Source: an uncultured bacterium (GTDB lineage Bacteria; Hydrogenedentota; Hydrogenedentia; Hydrogenedentales; CAILVY01). From it: a stretch of DNA of 64,000 nucleotides. Both the position numbers and the translations under genes were made by a program. A model generated the notes under the pieces. It searched no databases. It saw nothing but the letters and a program-made list of their open reading frames with translations, and had not been told where the DNA came from. Positions 42,879 through 51,882 of the stretch are shown here, piece by piece (positions within the stretch are counted from its first letter, which is position 1; each line of letters begins with the position of its first letter). The stretch covers positions 62,001-126,000 of the forward strand of contig CALEDJ010000009.1 of the NCBI GenBank assembly GCA_937951485.1, in the 5' to 3' direction.

Positions 42879-44198
42879 TCAGTTGCGGGCCAACACGGCG
42901 TCGGCGGCGCGTTTAAGGTCGAGAGCGGCCTGGCGTCCCGGTTTGATGCGGGCAAGCACCTCCGTTTCCGCTTGCGCCACCAGATCGCGCACCTGCTGCC
43001 ACCCCGCGATGTTGGGCTCCGGCCTTGCGAAATGCAGGCAATCGTAAGCGGCGCGGTTGTATTCCCACTCCGACCAGAACTGCTGCATTTCCGGATGGTT
43101 CAGTGCGGATTTTCTGACGGGCATATAGCCGGTTCCCAACGCCCAACGCACGGATATTTCCGTAGAAGTAAAGAATCTGATGAATTCCCACGCGGTGCGC
43201 TGGTGTTCCGGAGTGGTGTTGAAAATCACGACATTGGGTCCGTAAAGCACCGTGACAGGTCGTGAAGGGTCGCCTTGCGGAATCCGGGTAAGTCCCCAGC
43301 GTGCAGGGTCATTCATCATCAGAGCGAGATTGGCGCGGCTGGAACTGCTGCGCAGTGTGAAGGCGACCAAGTCGTTTATCAACGCCACCTCATCGTCATA
43401 AGACCCCGGCGTTATCTGATAGGCAAGGTCTTCTTTTGCGAGCGTTTCAAGCAGTTCAAACACGCGGATGGATGCCGGGCTGTCGTAAAGGGTTTCACGG
43501 CCACGCAATACTTCGCCGCCGAGACTGAAGATCATCGCGTTGAACGTGGAACAGTCCACATTAACCGCATAGGCATGCTTACCGGTCTTCGCCTTTATCC
43601 GCCGGCATTGTTCCAGAAATTCGTCCCAAGTTTGCGGCGGCGCCGTGATGCCGGCGGCCTCAAGCACGCGCCGGTTGAAATACAGCATCAACACGCTTTT
43701 CGCAAAAGGAAATGAATACATTTTCCCGCCGAATTCGGAGAAGGTATTGGTTTCCAGGGCCACGGGGAAGAAATCTTCCAGGTCTTCGCGGATCAGCCCG
43801 ATTTCCGGGTCGTGGATGAAGGGATCGAGAGGCGCCACCGCGCCCGTCGGGATGTATTCGGCGGTCATGCTCTCGTAGGAGACCGCCATGGCCGGCAGGG
43901 TGCGCGCCCGGATGCTTGCGGACACCTTCCGGAAAATCTCGGCATAGCCGCCGCTGCGTTCCACCTTGATAGGAAGCCCTGCGCGGTTTTTGTTGAACTC
44001 ACCGGCCAATTGCTGCAACAGTGCTGCACTCTCCGTCGTCTGGCGGTCCCAGAACACGGCGTTGTCGGGATCAATCGGACGGAATTCGGCGTTCTGCGGC
44101 GCGCCGCCACAGCCCGCCGCAAGCAACGCAACAGAAATCGTCAGCACCACCGCGGCGACGACCGCGTGGTACGGTATTCCATGGTTTTGTTTTATCAT
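42879..44198 (-). CDS. sugar ABC transporter substrate-binding lipoprotein
   Basis: The product has 439 residues. A lipobox LLAAGCGG (Cys near 30) marks a membrane-anchored lipoprotein. The fold is that of extracellular solute-binding family 1: NAVFWDRQTTESAALLQQLA, TGAVAPLDPFI, GGKMYSFPFAKSVLMLYFN, PPQTWDEFLEQCRRI and PNVVIFNTTPEHQRTAWEFI. It captures a sugar or polyol for the two permeases encoded just upstream. GGAAAGC precedes the ATG. It is the last gene of the run waaA-permease-permease-binding protein; no ATPase is present. Confidence 0.92.
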   Translation of the reverse strand: MIKQNHGIPYHAVVAAVVLTISVALLAAGCGGAPQNAEFRPIDPDNAVFWDRQTTESAALLQQLAGEFNKNRAGLPIKVERSGGYAEIFRKVSASIRARTLPAMAVSYESMTAEYIPTGAVAPLDPFIHDPEIGLIREDLEDFFPVALETNTFSEFGGKMYSFPFAKSVLMLYFNRRVLEAAGITAPPQTWDEFLEQCRRIKAKTGKHAYAVNVDCSTFNAMIFSLGGEVLRGRETLYDSPASIRVFELLETLAKEDLAYQITPGSYDDEVALINDLVAFTLRSSSSRANLALMMNDPARWGLTRIPQGDPSRPVTVLYGPNVVIFNTTPEHQRTAWEFIRFFTSTEISVRWALGTGYMPVRKSALNHPEMQQFWSEWEYNRAAYDCLHFARPEPNIAGWQQVRDLVAQAETEVLARIKPGRQAALDLKRAADAVLARN

Positions 44199-44267
44199 CC
44201 GCTTTCCTTGCCATGCGGGCGCAGGCGAACACTGTTGTCTTGTTCGAGTCGGACGTTTTTTGCAGTC

Positions 44268-45077
44268 TCAACCTTTGATGCCGGCGCTCAGGGATTCCTC
44301 GACCACGTGGCGTTGCGCGGCGAAGTATAGCGCCACGGTCGGCAGAATCACAATGGCGGAAGCGCACATCAGCAGATTGAGACGGACGCCCGCGTCGCCG
44401 GAAAAGGCGGTCAGTCCGACCTGCACGACGCGCATGGCTTCGTCGGTGGTGACCACCAGCGGCCATAGCACCGCATTGTAACTGCCGAGAAAGGCGAAGA
44501 GGCCCACCGTCGCCAGCATGGGCTTCACCAGCGGCGCGGCGATGCGGAAAAGAAAGCGCAGATGGCCGCATCCGTCCACCTTGGCGGCGTCGAAAAAGTC
44601 TCCGGGCAAGCCCAGGAATGCCTGCCGCATGAGGAAAATAGAGAAGGCGCTGGCGCACCACGGCACGATGAGCGCCCAATAGGTGTTGTACCAGCCGAGT
44701 TTGCCAATCAATACGAAGTTGGGAATCAGCGTCACCTCGAAGGGCACCATCATGGTGGCGAGCACCAGGGCGAAGATCGCCGTTCTGCCGCGGAATTCAA
44801 GCCGGGCGAAAGCATAGCCCGCCATCAGTGAAGTCAACATCACCGCCGCCGATACAGAACCTGCGACGAAGAAGGAATTGAAGAAATAGCGCCCGAAGGG
44901 CGCGGCGCGGAAAGTATCTGCGATATTCCGCCATTGCCATTGCTGGGGAAAGAGGGTCAGGCCGGGCGTGGTGGCCTCCGGCAGGGTCTTGAAGGCCGTG
45001 CCGACCATCCAGAGAAACGGGTAGGCGCTCAGCGCCGCTCCCGCGCACAAGACCAGGTATAACGGCAGTTTCCTCAT
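44268..45077 (-). CDS. sugar ABC transporter permease (MalG type)
   Basis: The product has 269 residues. The ATG overlaps the stop of the first permease (ATGA). Six membrane segments begin LYLVLCAGAALSAYPFLWMV. The EAA loop that docks the ATPase reads DAAKVDGCGHLRFLFRIAAP near 185. The substrate is a carbohydrate by family. It ends with VVEESLSAGIKG, a normal MalG-type tail. Confidence 0.92.
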   Translation of the reverse strand: MRKLPLYLVLCAGAALSAYPFLWMVGTAFKTLPEATTPGLTLFPQQWQWRNIADTFRAAPFGRYFFNSFFVAGSVSAAVMLTSLMAGYAFARLEFRGRTAIFALVLATMMVPFEVTLIPNFVLIGKLGWYNTYWALIVPWCASAFSIFLMRQAFLGLPGDFFDAAKVDGCGHLRFLFRIAAPLVKPMLATVGLFAFLGSYNAVLWPLVVTTDEAMRVVQVGLTAFSGDAGVRLNLLMCASAIVILPTVALYFAAQRHVVEESLSAGIKG

Positions 45078-46072
45078 GAGTAGTGCACCCGCCGGCCGAT
45101 GATGCGCCATTGAATGACCGTCAGCGCGATGATGGCCGAACTGAGCAAAACGGCGACCGCCGCGCCATAGCCCCAATAGCCGTATTCGTAAAAATTGGAG
45201 TAGATATGAAGCACGAGGTTTTCCGTAGTGCCCAGGGTGCGACCGCCCTGTGTGAGCGCGTAAAAACTGTTGAAGGCCTGGAAGGCGCGGACAGCCCCCA
45301 CCACACCGAGAAAGAATATTGTCGGGGAGAGCAGCGGAATCACCACATGGCGCACGATGCGCAACCCGCCCGCCCCGTCCATGCGCGCGGCCTCTTCGAG
45401 TTCGCGGGGAATCGCCGCAAGCCCCGCGAGAAACACCACCACCATGAATCCGCTGCCATGCCATATGTCAAAGAGGATGATACAGCACAGGGCGAGGCTG
45501 GGGCCGAGTTCGGGGGGAACCCAACCGCCGGTGATCAGGTGCAAGACGCCCCGAGGCTCCAGCAGCCATTGCTGCGCGGGAAGCCCGATGCGCACAAACA
45601 GCACGTTGACGATGCCGGTCTGGGGGTTGAACAGGGCGCGCCATACCATCGCCGCGGCGACGGCGCTGGTCACATAAGGGAGGAAATACAGTGTGCGCAA
45701 CAGTCCGCGTCCGCGCACAATCCGGTGCAGCCCATAAGCAATCAGGAAACTCAGAAGCAAGGTTGTGGGCACGGTGCCCACCGCATAGTACACGGTCACC
45801 AGGAAACTGCGGCGAAATACGGGGCTTTGCAGCGCTTCCACATAATTTGCCAGTCCGACAAACGGCCCCATGCCATGCTTGCCGCCATAAAGGCTCATAT
45901 ACGCCGATACTACGAGCGGCGCCATGCCGAATACTACGAGAATTGTCAACGCCGGAAACAGCAGGAGGGCGGCGGTGGGCGCATCGCCCCTTCCCCGGCG
46001 ACGCAGCCGGTCCAGTCCGTTATCCAGATGCGCCAAAACGCCATCCACGGCATCCGCAATCAGTCCCAGCAT
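45074..46072 (-). CDS. sugar ABC transporter permease (MalF type)
   Basis: The product has 332 residues. A short cytoplasmic N-terminus is followed by membrane segments beginning ALLLFPALTILVVFGMAPLV; the EAA loop is ELEEAARMDGAGGLRIVRHV near 240. It starts 6 bp after the waaA stop and overlaps the second permease by 4 bp. It forms the heterodimeric channel with the MalG-type partner. Confidence 0.92.
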   Translation of the reverse strand: MLGLIADAVDGVLAHLDNGLDRLRRRGRGDAPTAALLLFPALTILVVFGMAPLVVSAYMSLYGGKHGMGPFVGLANYVEALQSPVFRRSFLVTVYYAVGTVPTTLLLSFLIAYGLHRIVRGRGLLRTLYFLPYVTSAVAAAMVWRALFNPQTGIVNVLFVRIGLPAQQWLLEPRGVLHLITGGWVPPELGPSLALCCIILFDIWHGSGFMVVVFLAGLAAIPRELEEAARMDGAGGLRIVRHVVIPLLSPTIFFLGVVGAVRAFQAFNSFYALTQGGRTLGTTENLVLHIYSNFYEYGYWGYGAAVAVLLSSAIIALTVIQWRIIGRRVHYS

Positions 46073-46078
46073 GCGCCC

Positions 46079-47347
46079 TCACTTTGCATGGTTGAGCACA
46101 TCGGCGATCAAGTCAATAGTACGCTGCACGGCGCCCTGCTTGTCCAAGACGGCTTTGCGGCCGCGCGTGCCAAGTTGCCGTTGCCGTGCGGGGTCGCGCA
46201 GCAGCGCGCGCAGGGTTTCGCAGAGTAATTCCGGACTGCGCAGTTGGATGGCGCCGTGAGCATCGGTCAGGGCGCGGGCGGGGTCGGTGAAATTGCTCAT
46301 GTAGGGGCCGAAAACCGTCGGGACGCCAAGCGCTGCCGGTTCCAGCGGGTTGTGTCCATTCACGCCGGGGAAGAAACTGCCCCCCACCACCGCCACGGAT
46401 GCGATGGCGTAGAATTGCACCAGTTCGCCGACCGTGTCGAGAAAGAAAACCCGCTCCCCTGCGGGCATCCTGCCCTGTTGCACTTCGGAACGCCGGAGTA
46501 TCGGGTCGTCAAACGGCGCCAGGGCCTCTTCCAGGCGGTCCAGGTGGCGCGGCGCCACCACGAGACGCAGCGAGGGGAACTCCTCGCGCAGGGCGCGCCA
46601 ACACTGCGCGGCGAGGGCCTCATCGCCCGGGCGTGTGCTGCCGAAAAGCAGGATAGGGTGGTCCGGGGGAAAACCGTTCTCGGCCTTGGTTCGGGTGCGC
46701 GTGCGCGGGTCAACGGATGTGATGACGCCGTCGAATTTTGTGTTGCCGGTCACCTTCACTGCAGCGGGGTCCGCTCCGACTTCAATAAAGCGACGCGCAT
46801 GGTCGTCGTTCTGCGCACCGACGGCGCTCAGTTGTCCAAATACGGGTGCAAAGAAAAGACGCCAGCGCCGGTAGCGGGCGATGTGCTTGTCACTCAGGCG
46901 TCCGTTGACTACGATGACCGGCGCGCCGAAGCGCCGCGTTTCCCGCACCACATTCGGCCAGATTTCCGTCTCAATGAGGATGAGCGCGCGTGGGTTCGCG
47001 GCCTCAACGAAGCGCTGCACCGACCTCTTCACATCGAACGGAAACCAGGTCAGGCGGGCGCCTGCGGCGTCCTTTTCGGCCAGTGCGCGGCCGGAGGCGG
47101 TGGAAACGCTCAGCAACACCGGGGTGTCGGGGAAACGTTCCCGGATGGCGCGGATGATGGAACGGGCGGTATTCACTTCGCCCACGCTGCAAGCATGCAC
47201 CCACAGGGGCGGCGCGCCGGATGGCGGCACATCGGGACGAAAGCGTTGCAGTAATTGCCGGTGCTTCGGATGGACACACAGCCACACCCGCCCCGCGACG
47301 GCGATGATCGGAACCACGCTGTTATACAGCCGGTAAGTCATAGGCAT
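46079..47347 (-). CDS. waaA: 3-deoxy-D-manno-octulosonic acid (Kdo) transferase
   Basis: The product has 422 residues. It transfers Kdo from CMP-Kdo to lipid IVA, committing the organism to a Gram-negative lipopolysaccharide. Signature segments: LWVHACSVGEVNTARSII, ILIETEIWPNVVRE, VVNGRLSDKHIARYRRW, VTGNTKFDGVI and the CMP-Kdo site SFFPGVNGHNPLEPAALG. An N-terminal hydrophobic stretch (VVPIIAVAGRVWLCV) anchors it to the inner membrane. It lies between the secretin gene and the ABC permeases, all on the minus strand. Confidence 0.95.
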   Translation of the reverse strand: MPMTYRLYNSVVPIIAVAGRVWLCVHPKHRQLLQRFRPDVPPSGAPPLWVHACSVGEVNTARSIIRAIRERFPDTPVLLSVSTASGRALAEKDAAGARLTWFPFDVKRSVQRFVEAANPRALILIETEIWPNVVRETRRFGAPVIVVNGRLSDKHIARYRRWRLFFAPVFGQLSAVGAQNDDHARRFIEVGADPAAVKVTGNTKFDGVITSVDPRTRTRTKAENGFPPDHPILLFGSTRPGDEALAAQCWRALREEFPSLRLVVAPRHLDRLEEALAPFDDPILRRSEVQQGRMPAGERVFFLDTVGELVQFYAIASVAVVGGSFFPGVNGHNPLEPAALGVPTVFGPYMSNFTDPARALTDAHGAIQLRSPELLCETLRALLRDPARQRQLGTRGRKAVLDKQGAVQRTIDLIADVLNHAK

Positions 47348-47354
47348 ACAAAGC

Positions 47355-47383
47355 GGGCGGCCGCCTGTGGTGCGGGGCCGCCC
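47355..47383 (-). terminator. hairpin between secretin and waaA, possible attenuator
   Basis: GGGCGGCC (47355-47362) and GGCCGCCC (47376-47383) form a perfect 8-bp stem with a 13-nt loop just after the secretin stop. On the minus strand it is followed only by a short CTTTG, so termination would be partial. Confidence 0.35.
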
Positions 47384-47419
47384 GGGGGTGTTCCCAATCG
47401 TTCCTTCACAGTAGCCGCA

Positions 47420-50227
47420 TCATCCTCCCGCGCCGATCGCGACCGGACGGCCACCTGATGAGGCAGTAATATCGAAGAAGCGCGCGCCGGTCGCGTCAAC
47501 AATGGTCGGCGTGACGAATATCAGCAGGCTGGACTGCTTCACCTCGCGCGACTTGCCCTTGAAGAAGAAGCCGATGACCGGGATGTCGGCGATATACGGC
47601 AACTTGTGCTGCGTGTGGCTGCTCTTGTCCTGCACCAGCCCGCCCAGCACCAGCGTGTCGCCGTCATGCACGATCACATTGGTCCACACCGCCTGCCAGG
47701 AGGTGCTGGGCAGGTTGATGACGCTTTCCACGGTGTTGTCATTCACAATGGATTTCTGTGTAAACGACTTTTCGCCGGTGCGCGTACGCACTTCGGGGTT
47801 CAGCCACAAACGCACCTGATCGTTGTCGCGGATTTGCGGCGTGACCGAGAAGGCGATGCCGAAATTGAAGGAGACCGGCGTGATATTCTGCACATAGGAG
47901 GTGACGGGCGTGCCGCCGAAGCCGGCTTCGCTGGTGAACACCTGTGTATTGATGCTTGCCACGAAGTATTCGGTGGCGAAGTCGGCAATCACGGCCGGTT
48001 TGCGGTTCATGGTGGTGACGCGCGGCGCGCTCAGCAACTCGGATTCTGTCAAGGCGTCCAGGAAGTCGAATGCCACGCCCAGGCTGTCGCCGTCGCGGTT
48101 TTGCAGAATCTTGCTCGCAAACTGGAAGGTGGGCAACGCCCCCGCGGCGGCCGGATTCACCAGTCCGGCCAAGGTGCCTTCCGTGATGGTGTTGCGGATT
48201 ACGTTGCTGCCGTCCGGCCGCGTATAGAAGGGCACCGGCTCATCAACCCCGTCGGCATTGATATCATAATCGTAAGTGTAATCCTGGAGGCCGGGGATTT
48301 GCCGTGTGCGGTTGTTGAGGTCGGACAGTTTTACGTTCCACTCAAAACCGATCTTGTCCAAATCATCCACACGCACTGTTACGAATTTCGCTTCGATGCT
48401 GACCTGTTTCGGCGTGACGTCCACCTCTGCCAGCATTTTTTCGAATTCATCCAGATTGCTCTTGGTGTTCTTGACAACCAGGACATTCGTGGCCGTATTG
48501 TAGAATTTGCTGGAAAGGACCTCGCCGGTGTATGGCTCATAGACATCCGGGAGCGATTGCAGCAGGATGTCGAGGCTGTCCAGAACGCTCATACCGGATT
48601 GCGTGGTAAACCCGCCCAATTGCTGCTGCTGTTGCTGCAGTTGTGCGGTCTGATAGCCCGCGCCCATCCCGCGGCTCTGCATTCCTGTGCCGCTATTGCT
48701 CAGACCGAGAGCGCCAATCGTCGCAGGGGATTCGCCCACCATCTGGTCCGGGATGGTCGTGAACAAATCGGAGATGTTGCTGATTGCGGTGACATCGCCG
48801 CCCATGCCGCCCATCATGCCGCCGCCGTAGCCGCCCATGCCGCCGCCCACAGCGCCGAAACGATTTCGCAGCACAATCTTAAACAGGGTTTCCGCGCCGG
48901 CGTTTCGCAGTTCGTAGTAACGTGTCTCAAGGGGCTCGAACGTCTCCTGGCGGATAATCTCCGGCTTACTGACCCAGATGAATCCCGGCTGCACGGAGTA
49001 GTCCAATCCAAGGGGACGCAGCAGCGCCTGCAGCGCCTCCGCCAAGGTCACATTCTTAAGATTGATATACGGCACGATGCCGTCGGACTTGAATCCATAA
49101 TAGACGTCTTGCGTCGCTCCCGACACCTGATATCCAGTCACTCCCGGCTGGGCGGGCGCGCCAAAGGGAGTAATTTGCTGTTGCTGCCCGATGCCCAGTC
49201 GCGGTTGCTGCTGTTGGAACTGCCCGGGGCGAAACTGACCCGGTGGCGCATACGGCGCCGCCTGGGGATAAGCCCCGGGCATTGGCGCGCCGGGCGCCGG
49301 CGGCGCACCGGGCGTCGCGACCGGCTGGGGTTTCCGTGGCGGTTCCACGGCTCGCAGGTCTATGACGATGTTGATGCCCCAACTGTCGGCGATGAATTCC
49401 ACGATATCGTTGATGTGGATATCTTCAAACTCGACGCTGACCGGCGATTCCAGGGTGCGTTCGATCTCCGACTTGATCACCGCGGGGGCATATTCTTCTT
49501 CAATTTCGGGCACCGCGAGCCGGTATTGCTTTATGCCGGTGGCATCGGCGCCTTCCGGCAACCGTTTCTGCTGCTCGATGAAATCGCGGATCATCGCGCG
49601 GTCTTCCTTCACCACCAATCGTGATTCCCGCATGGAATCCTCGCGCGCGCCCAAGGTGGCCTTGTGCAGCCCTTTCCGCGCTTCCTGATTGTTGGGATCA
49701 ATCAGCAATACGTTGCTGTAAATGCCGACAGCCTCCTGGAAACGGTCGGCTTCGAGGTAGCGCGCCGCATCCCGGAGAAGCACCTTCACCCGTTCGCGTT
49801 TGATTTCCTCCGCGCTCAGGGGCGGGGTTTCGCCGGGGCCGGGCAGCGACTCAGGATCGAAGGTTTCAAAAGTGGGGATTTCGGGCGGCCCCTCCTGGGC
49901 GGCGCTTAACTGAAGTTTTGCATTGCACTTTTCCTGGAATGCGCGCGCCTCTTCAAGCCCGGGATCAAGCGCCAGCGCCCGGTTGAATTCCGTCAGCGCT
50001 TCCCGATACAAGTCGCGTTTGTAGAGGGCCACGCCCCGCCGCAGATATTCCTGCGCATCGGCGACTGCCGGTGCGCCGAATCCGGTTTCGGCGGGCATGC
50101 CTTCTTCCGCGATCAGGGCGGAGACCGCCGCCGTTTCAGGCGTTTCTTGACCCGCCGCAAGTGGCGTCAAGAGCAAAAGAGCCGCCACCCATTGCGCGGT
50201 GACGCTTCGCAGGTAGCCGGTACGCAT
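47420..50227 (-). CDS. type II/IV secretin with N-terminal TPR (GspD/PilQ-like)
   Basis: The product has 935 residues. ATG at 50227 follows GGGAGGG; signal peptide WVAALLLLTPLAA. Residues about 50-200 hold TPR-like repeats (AVALYKRDLYREALTEFNRAL type and AVGIYSNVLLIDPNNQEA). N-domains include SVEFEDIHINDIVEFIADSW near 270 and a second ring domain. Long Pro/Gln-rich (about 310-390) and Gly/Met-rich (about 470-560) insertions separate them. The secretin domain ends VIVHDGDTLVLGGLVQDKS, LPYIADIPVIGFFFKG and LLIFVTPTIV, the outer-membrane pore signature. It would form the exit channel for the PilM-N-O-P-like platform encoded immediately upstream. Confidence 0.9.
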   Translation of the reverse strand: MRTGYLRSVTAQWVAALLLLTPLAAGQETPETAAVSALIAEEGMPAETGFGAPAVADAQEYLRRGVALYKRDLYREALTEFNRALALDPGLEEARAFQEKCNAKLQLSAAQEGPPEIPTFETFDPESLPGPGETPPLSAEEIKRERVKVLLRDAARYLEADRFQEAVGIYSNVLLIDPNNQEARKGLHKATLGAREDSMRESRLVVKEDRAMIRDFIEQQKRLPEGADATGIKQYRLAVPEIEEEYAPAVIKSEIERTLESPVSVEFEDIHINDIVEFIADSWGINIVIDLRAVEPPRKPQPVATPGAPPAPGAPMPGAYPQAAPYAPPGQFRPGQFQQQQPRLGIGQQQQITPFGAPAQPGVTGYQVSGATQDVYYGFKSDGIVPYINLKNVTLAEALQALLRPLGLDYSVQPGFIWVSKPEIIRQETFEPLETRYYELRNAGAETLFKIVLRNRFGAVGGGMGGYGGGMMGGMGGDVTAISNISDLFTTIPDQMVGESPATIGALGLSNSGTGMQSRGMGAGYQTAQLQQQQQQLGGFTTQSGMSVLDSLDILLQSLPDVYEPYTGEVLSSKFYNTATNVLVVKNTKSNLDEFEKMLAEVDVTPKQVSIEAKFVTVRVDDLDKIGFEWNVKLSDLNNRTRQIPGLQDYTYDYDINADGVDEPVPFYTRPDGSNVIRNTITEGTLAGLVNPAAAGALPTFQFASKILQNRDGDSLGVAFDFLDALTESELLSAPRVTTMNRKPAVIADFATEYFVASINTQVFTSEAGFGGTPVTSYVQNITPVSFNFGIAFSVTPQIRDNDQVRLWLNPEVRTRTGEKSFTQKSIVNDNTVESVINLPSTSWQAVWTNVIVHDGDTLVLGGLVQDKSSHTQHKLPYIADIPVIGFFFKGKSREVKQSSLLIFVTPTIVDATGARFFDITASSGGRPVAIGAGG

Positions 50228-50294
50228 TGGAGTGTTTCCCTCCCGGTGTTTTCGCGAACTATACCCAAATCGGCACACGTGACTCAAACTCCCC

Positions 50295-50813
50295 TTATTC
50301 TTTCGATAGGGTGAAGCGCCTCGCATAGCGCTCCGCATAGACCACTACAGTGTTGCTCTCCGGATCGATTTCCTGCAATTCATATTCCTCGAACTGCTCT
50401 CCTTCGTCATACCATCTTCTTTTGACGGACATCGTGCTCAGTTGCGCCCGAAGGCGTCCCCCCACCTCCCGTATTGCGTGCAGGCTCAATCCCAAATCTT
50501 TGGGCGTTATCTCCTTCTGCTGTTCGCCTCCCTGCGCTCTGGCATGGTACCAGAAAGGATTGCGATTGTATAGTCCCGCATAGGCGCCCGGCAAATCGCT
50601 CGGCATACGGGTGCGCGGCTGCGGCGGAACGAACGAGGGGTCCACGTCTTCCAGACTCTTCTTTGGAAACTCCAGCCGCTTTTCCGGCGGCGGCGGCGGC
50701 GGATAGAACACCTCGTAGGCCCGATAGCACAAAATGCAGAACATGGCCGCCAGCACCATGCGCTCCTTGGCGTTCCAAAGCCATTTTCCGATTTTCAGCA
50801 GTTTGTCAACCAA
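50295..50813 (-). CDS. PilP-like periplasmic linker protein of the pilus/secretion cluster
   Basis: The product has 172 residues. One N-terminal membrane segment (VLAAMFCILCYRAYEVF) is followed by a run of six prolines, a linker, and a C-terminal beta-rich domain (VGGRLRAQLSTMSVKRRWYDEG, EYELQEIDPESNTVVVYAE). The layout and location between the PilO-like and secretin genes fit the PilP/GspC role of linking the inner platform to the secretin. Sequence identity to known PilP is not evident, so the role rests mainly on context. Confidence 0.65.
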   Translation of the reverse strand: MVDKLLKIGKWLWNAKERMVLAAMFCILCYRAYEVFYPPPPPPEKRLEFPKKSLEDVDPSFVPPQPRTRMPSDLPGAYAGLYNRNPFWYHARAQGGEQQKEITPKDLGLSLHAIREVGGRLRAQLSTMSVKRRWYDEGEQFEEYELQEIDPESNTVVVYAERYARRFTLSKE

Positions 50814-50871
50814 GCGGAACTTCCTGCAACGCTGCGGCGCATCGCGCCGGCGTCTGCCCTAGTTGGTATAC

Positions 50872-51882
50872 CTAGTTGGTGTACAACACATAGCGTTTGA
50901 ACCATTTCCACATTTTACCAAAAAACCCCGGCTCTTGATACTGCTGCGCCCGGCGGCGTTCCCGCATCCCCTGGTCATCGAAGACCTGCGAAGCGCGCGG
51001 TTGCATCATGCCCGGCGGAGCCACGCCTATCATGCCCGGAACTCCCGGGGCGCCCTGCGCGGCGGCCAATTGTTCCGGCGCGGCCGGCGCCTGGCGCGGT
51101 TCATAGCGCGCCATCGTCAACAGCATTTCCACATTCAACTGCGGGTCCACGTTGTAGGCGATATACGGATAGGTGATGCGCAATCCATCAATCGTGAAAT
51201 AGCGGTCCGCTGTTCGCAGTTGTTCATCAATGAACCGGACCAGGTCCCGCGCACCCATGGAGAACGCCAAACCGACCGTCTGCTTGCGCAACAACTCGTC
51301 TTCGATGCGCTGGGGCCATATCGCCACGCGGCTGATGCGCGTGGCCTTTGCATCCAGCATCATTTCACACACGCGAATGCCGAAGGCCAACCGGCTGAGC
51401 GCCTCGGAGACCAAGGCTTCATTCACGTCAATCCCGGCCCAGTCGTCCACAGTGGGCACGCCCAGTTCCGCGCGGATGTCCGGCGGAAACAGGTCATAGC
51501 GTCCCATCCGCTCCACCACTTTCTGGTACAGCGCCAAAATCATTTTGTTGGATTGCTCGTCGTACCAGAACTTGAGGATGGGGCCTTCCTGGGGCGGCCG
51601 TTCATGGACAAACCATCCTGCGAAGTTGAAATAACGCCCGCGCTCCGTCACGGCGTCGGTCCAAGGCTGGATTTGTGCGCGCCATTCGCGCGTGAGCATA
51701 TCGGGATCCACCCCGGCAAAGGCCTGCCGCAACTCCTCGTAGGTGCGGTCCAGCATCTGCTTCAACTCTTCGTCCCGGCGGTAACTGGCCAGTTTTTCCC
51801 TGAAATAGAACTGATATACCGCGGCATATGCGCCCAACACGGCAAATAACACAGCCGCATATATAATACGTACTTTGGTCAT
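50872..51882 (-). CDS. PilO-like inner-membrane protein of the pilus/secretion cluster
   Basis: The product has 336 residues. Overlaps the PilM-N gene by 4 bp (ATGA). A single N-terminal membrane segment (IIYAAVLFAVLGAYAAVYQF) leads to a helical region and an alpha/beta periplasmic domain (ISRVAIWPQRIEDELLRKQT, AYNVDPQLNVEMLLTMA). The arrangement resembles PilO and the Akkermansia Amuc_1100-type protein. A Pro/Gly/Met-rich segment (260-300) precedes a basic C-terminus. It would pair with the PilN domain of the upstream fusion. Confidence 0.7.
   Translation of the reverse strand: MTKVRIIYAAVLFAVLGAYAAVYQFYFREKLASYRRDEELKQMLDRTYEELRQAFAGVDPDMLTREWRAQIQPWTDAVTERGRYFNFAGWFVHERPPQEGPILKFWYDEQSNKMILALYQKVVERMGRYDLFPPDIRAELGVPTVDDWAGIDVNEALVSEALSRLAFGIRVCEMMLDAKATRISRVAIWPQRIEDELLRKQTVGLAFSMGARDLVRFIDEQLRTADRYFTIDGLRITYPYIAYNVDPQLNVEMLLTMARYEPRQAPAAPEQLAAAQGAPGVPGMIGVAPPGMMQPRASQVFDDQGMRERRRAQQYQEPGFFGKMWKWFKRYVLYTN

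Noticed and set aside
47606-49624. 672-residue plus-strand frame
   Set aside because: Antisense to the secretin; no signal or domain.
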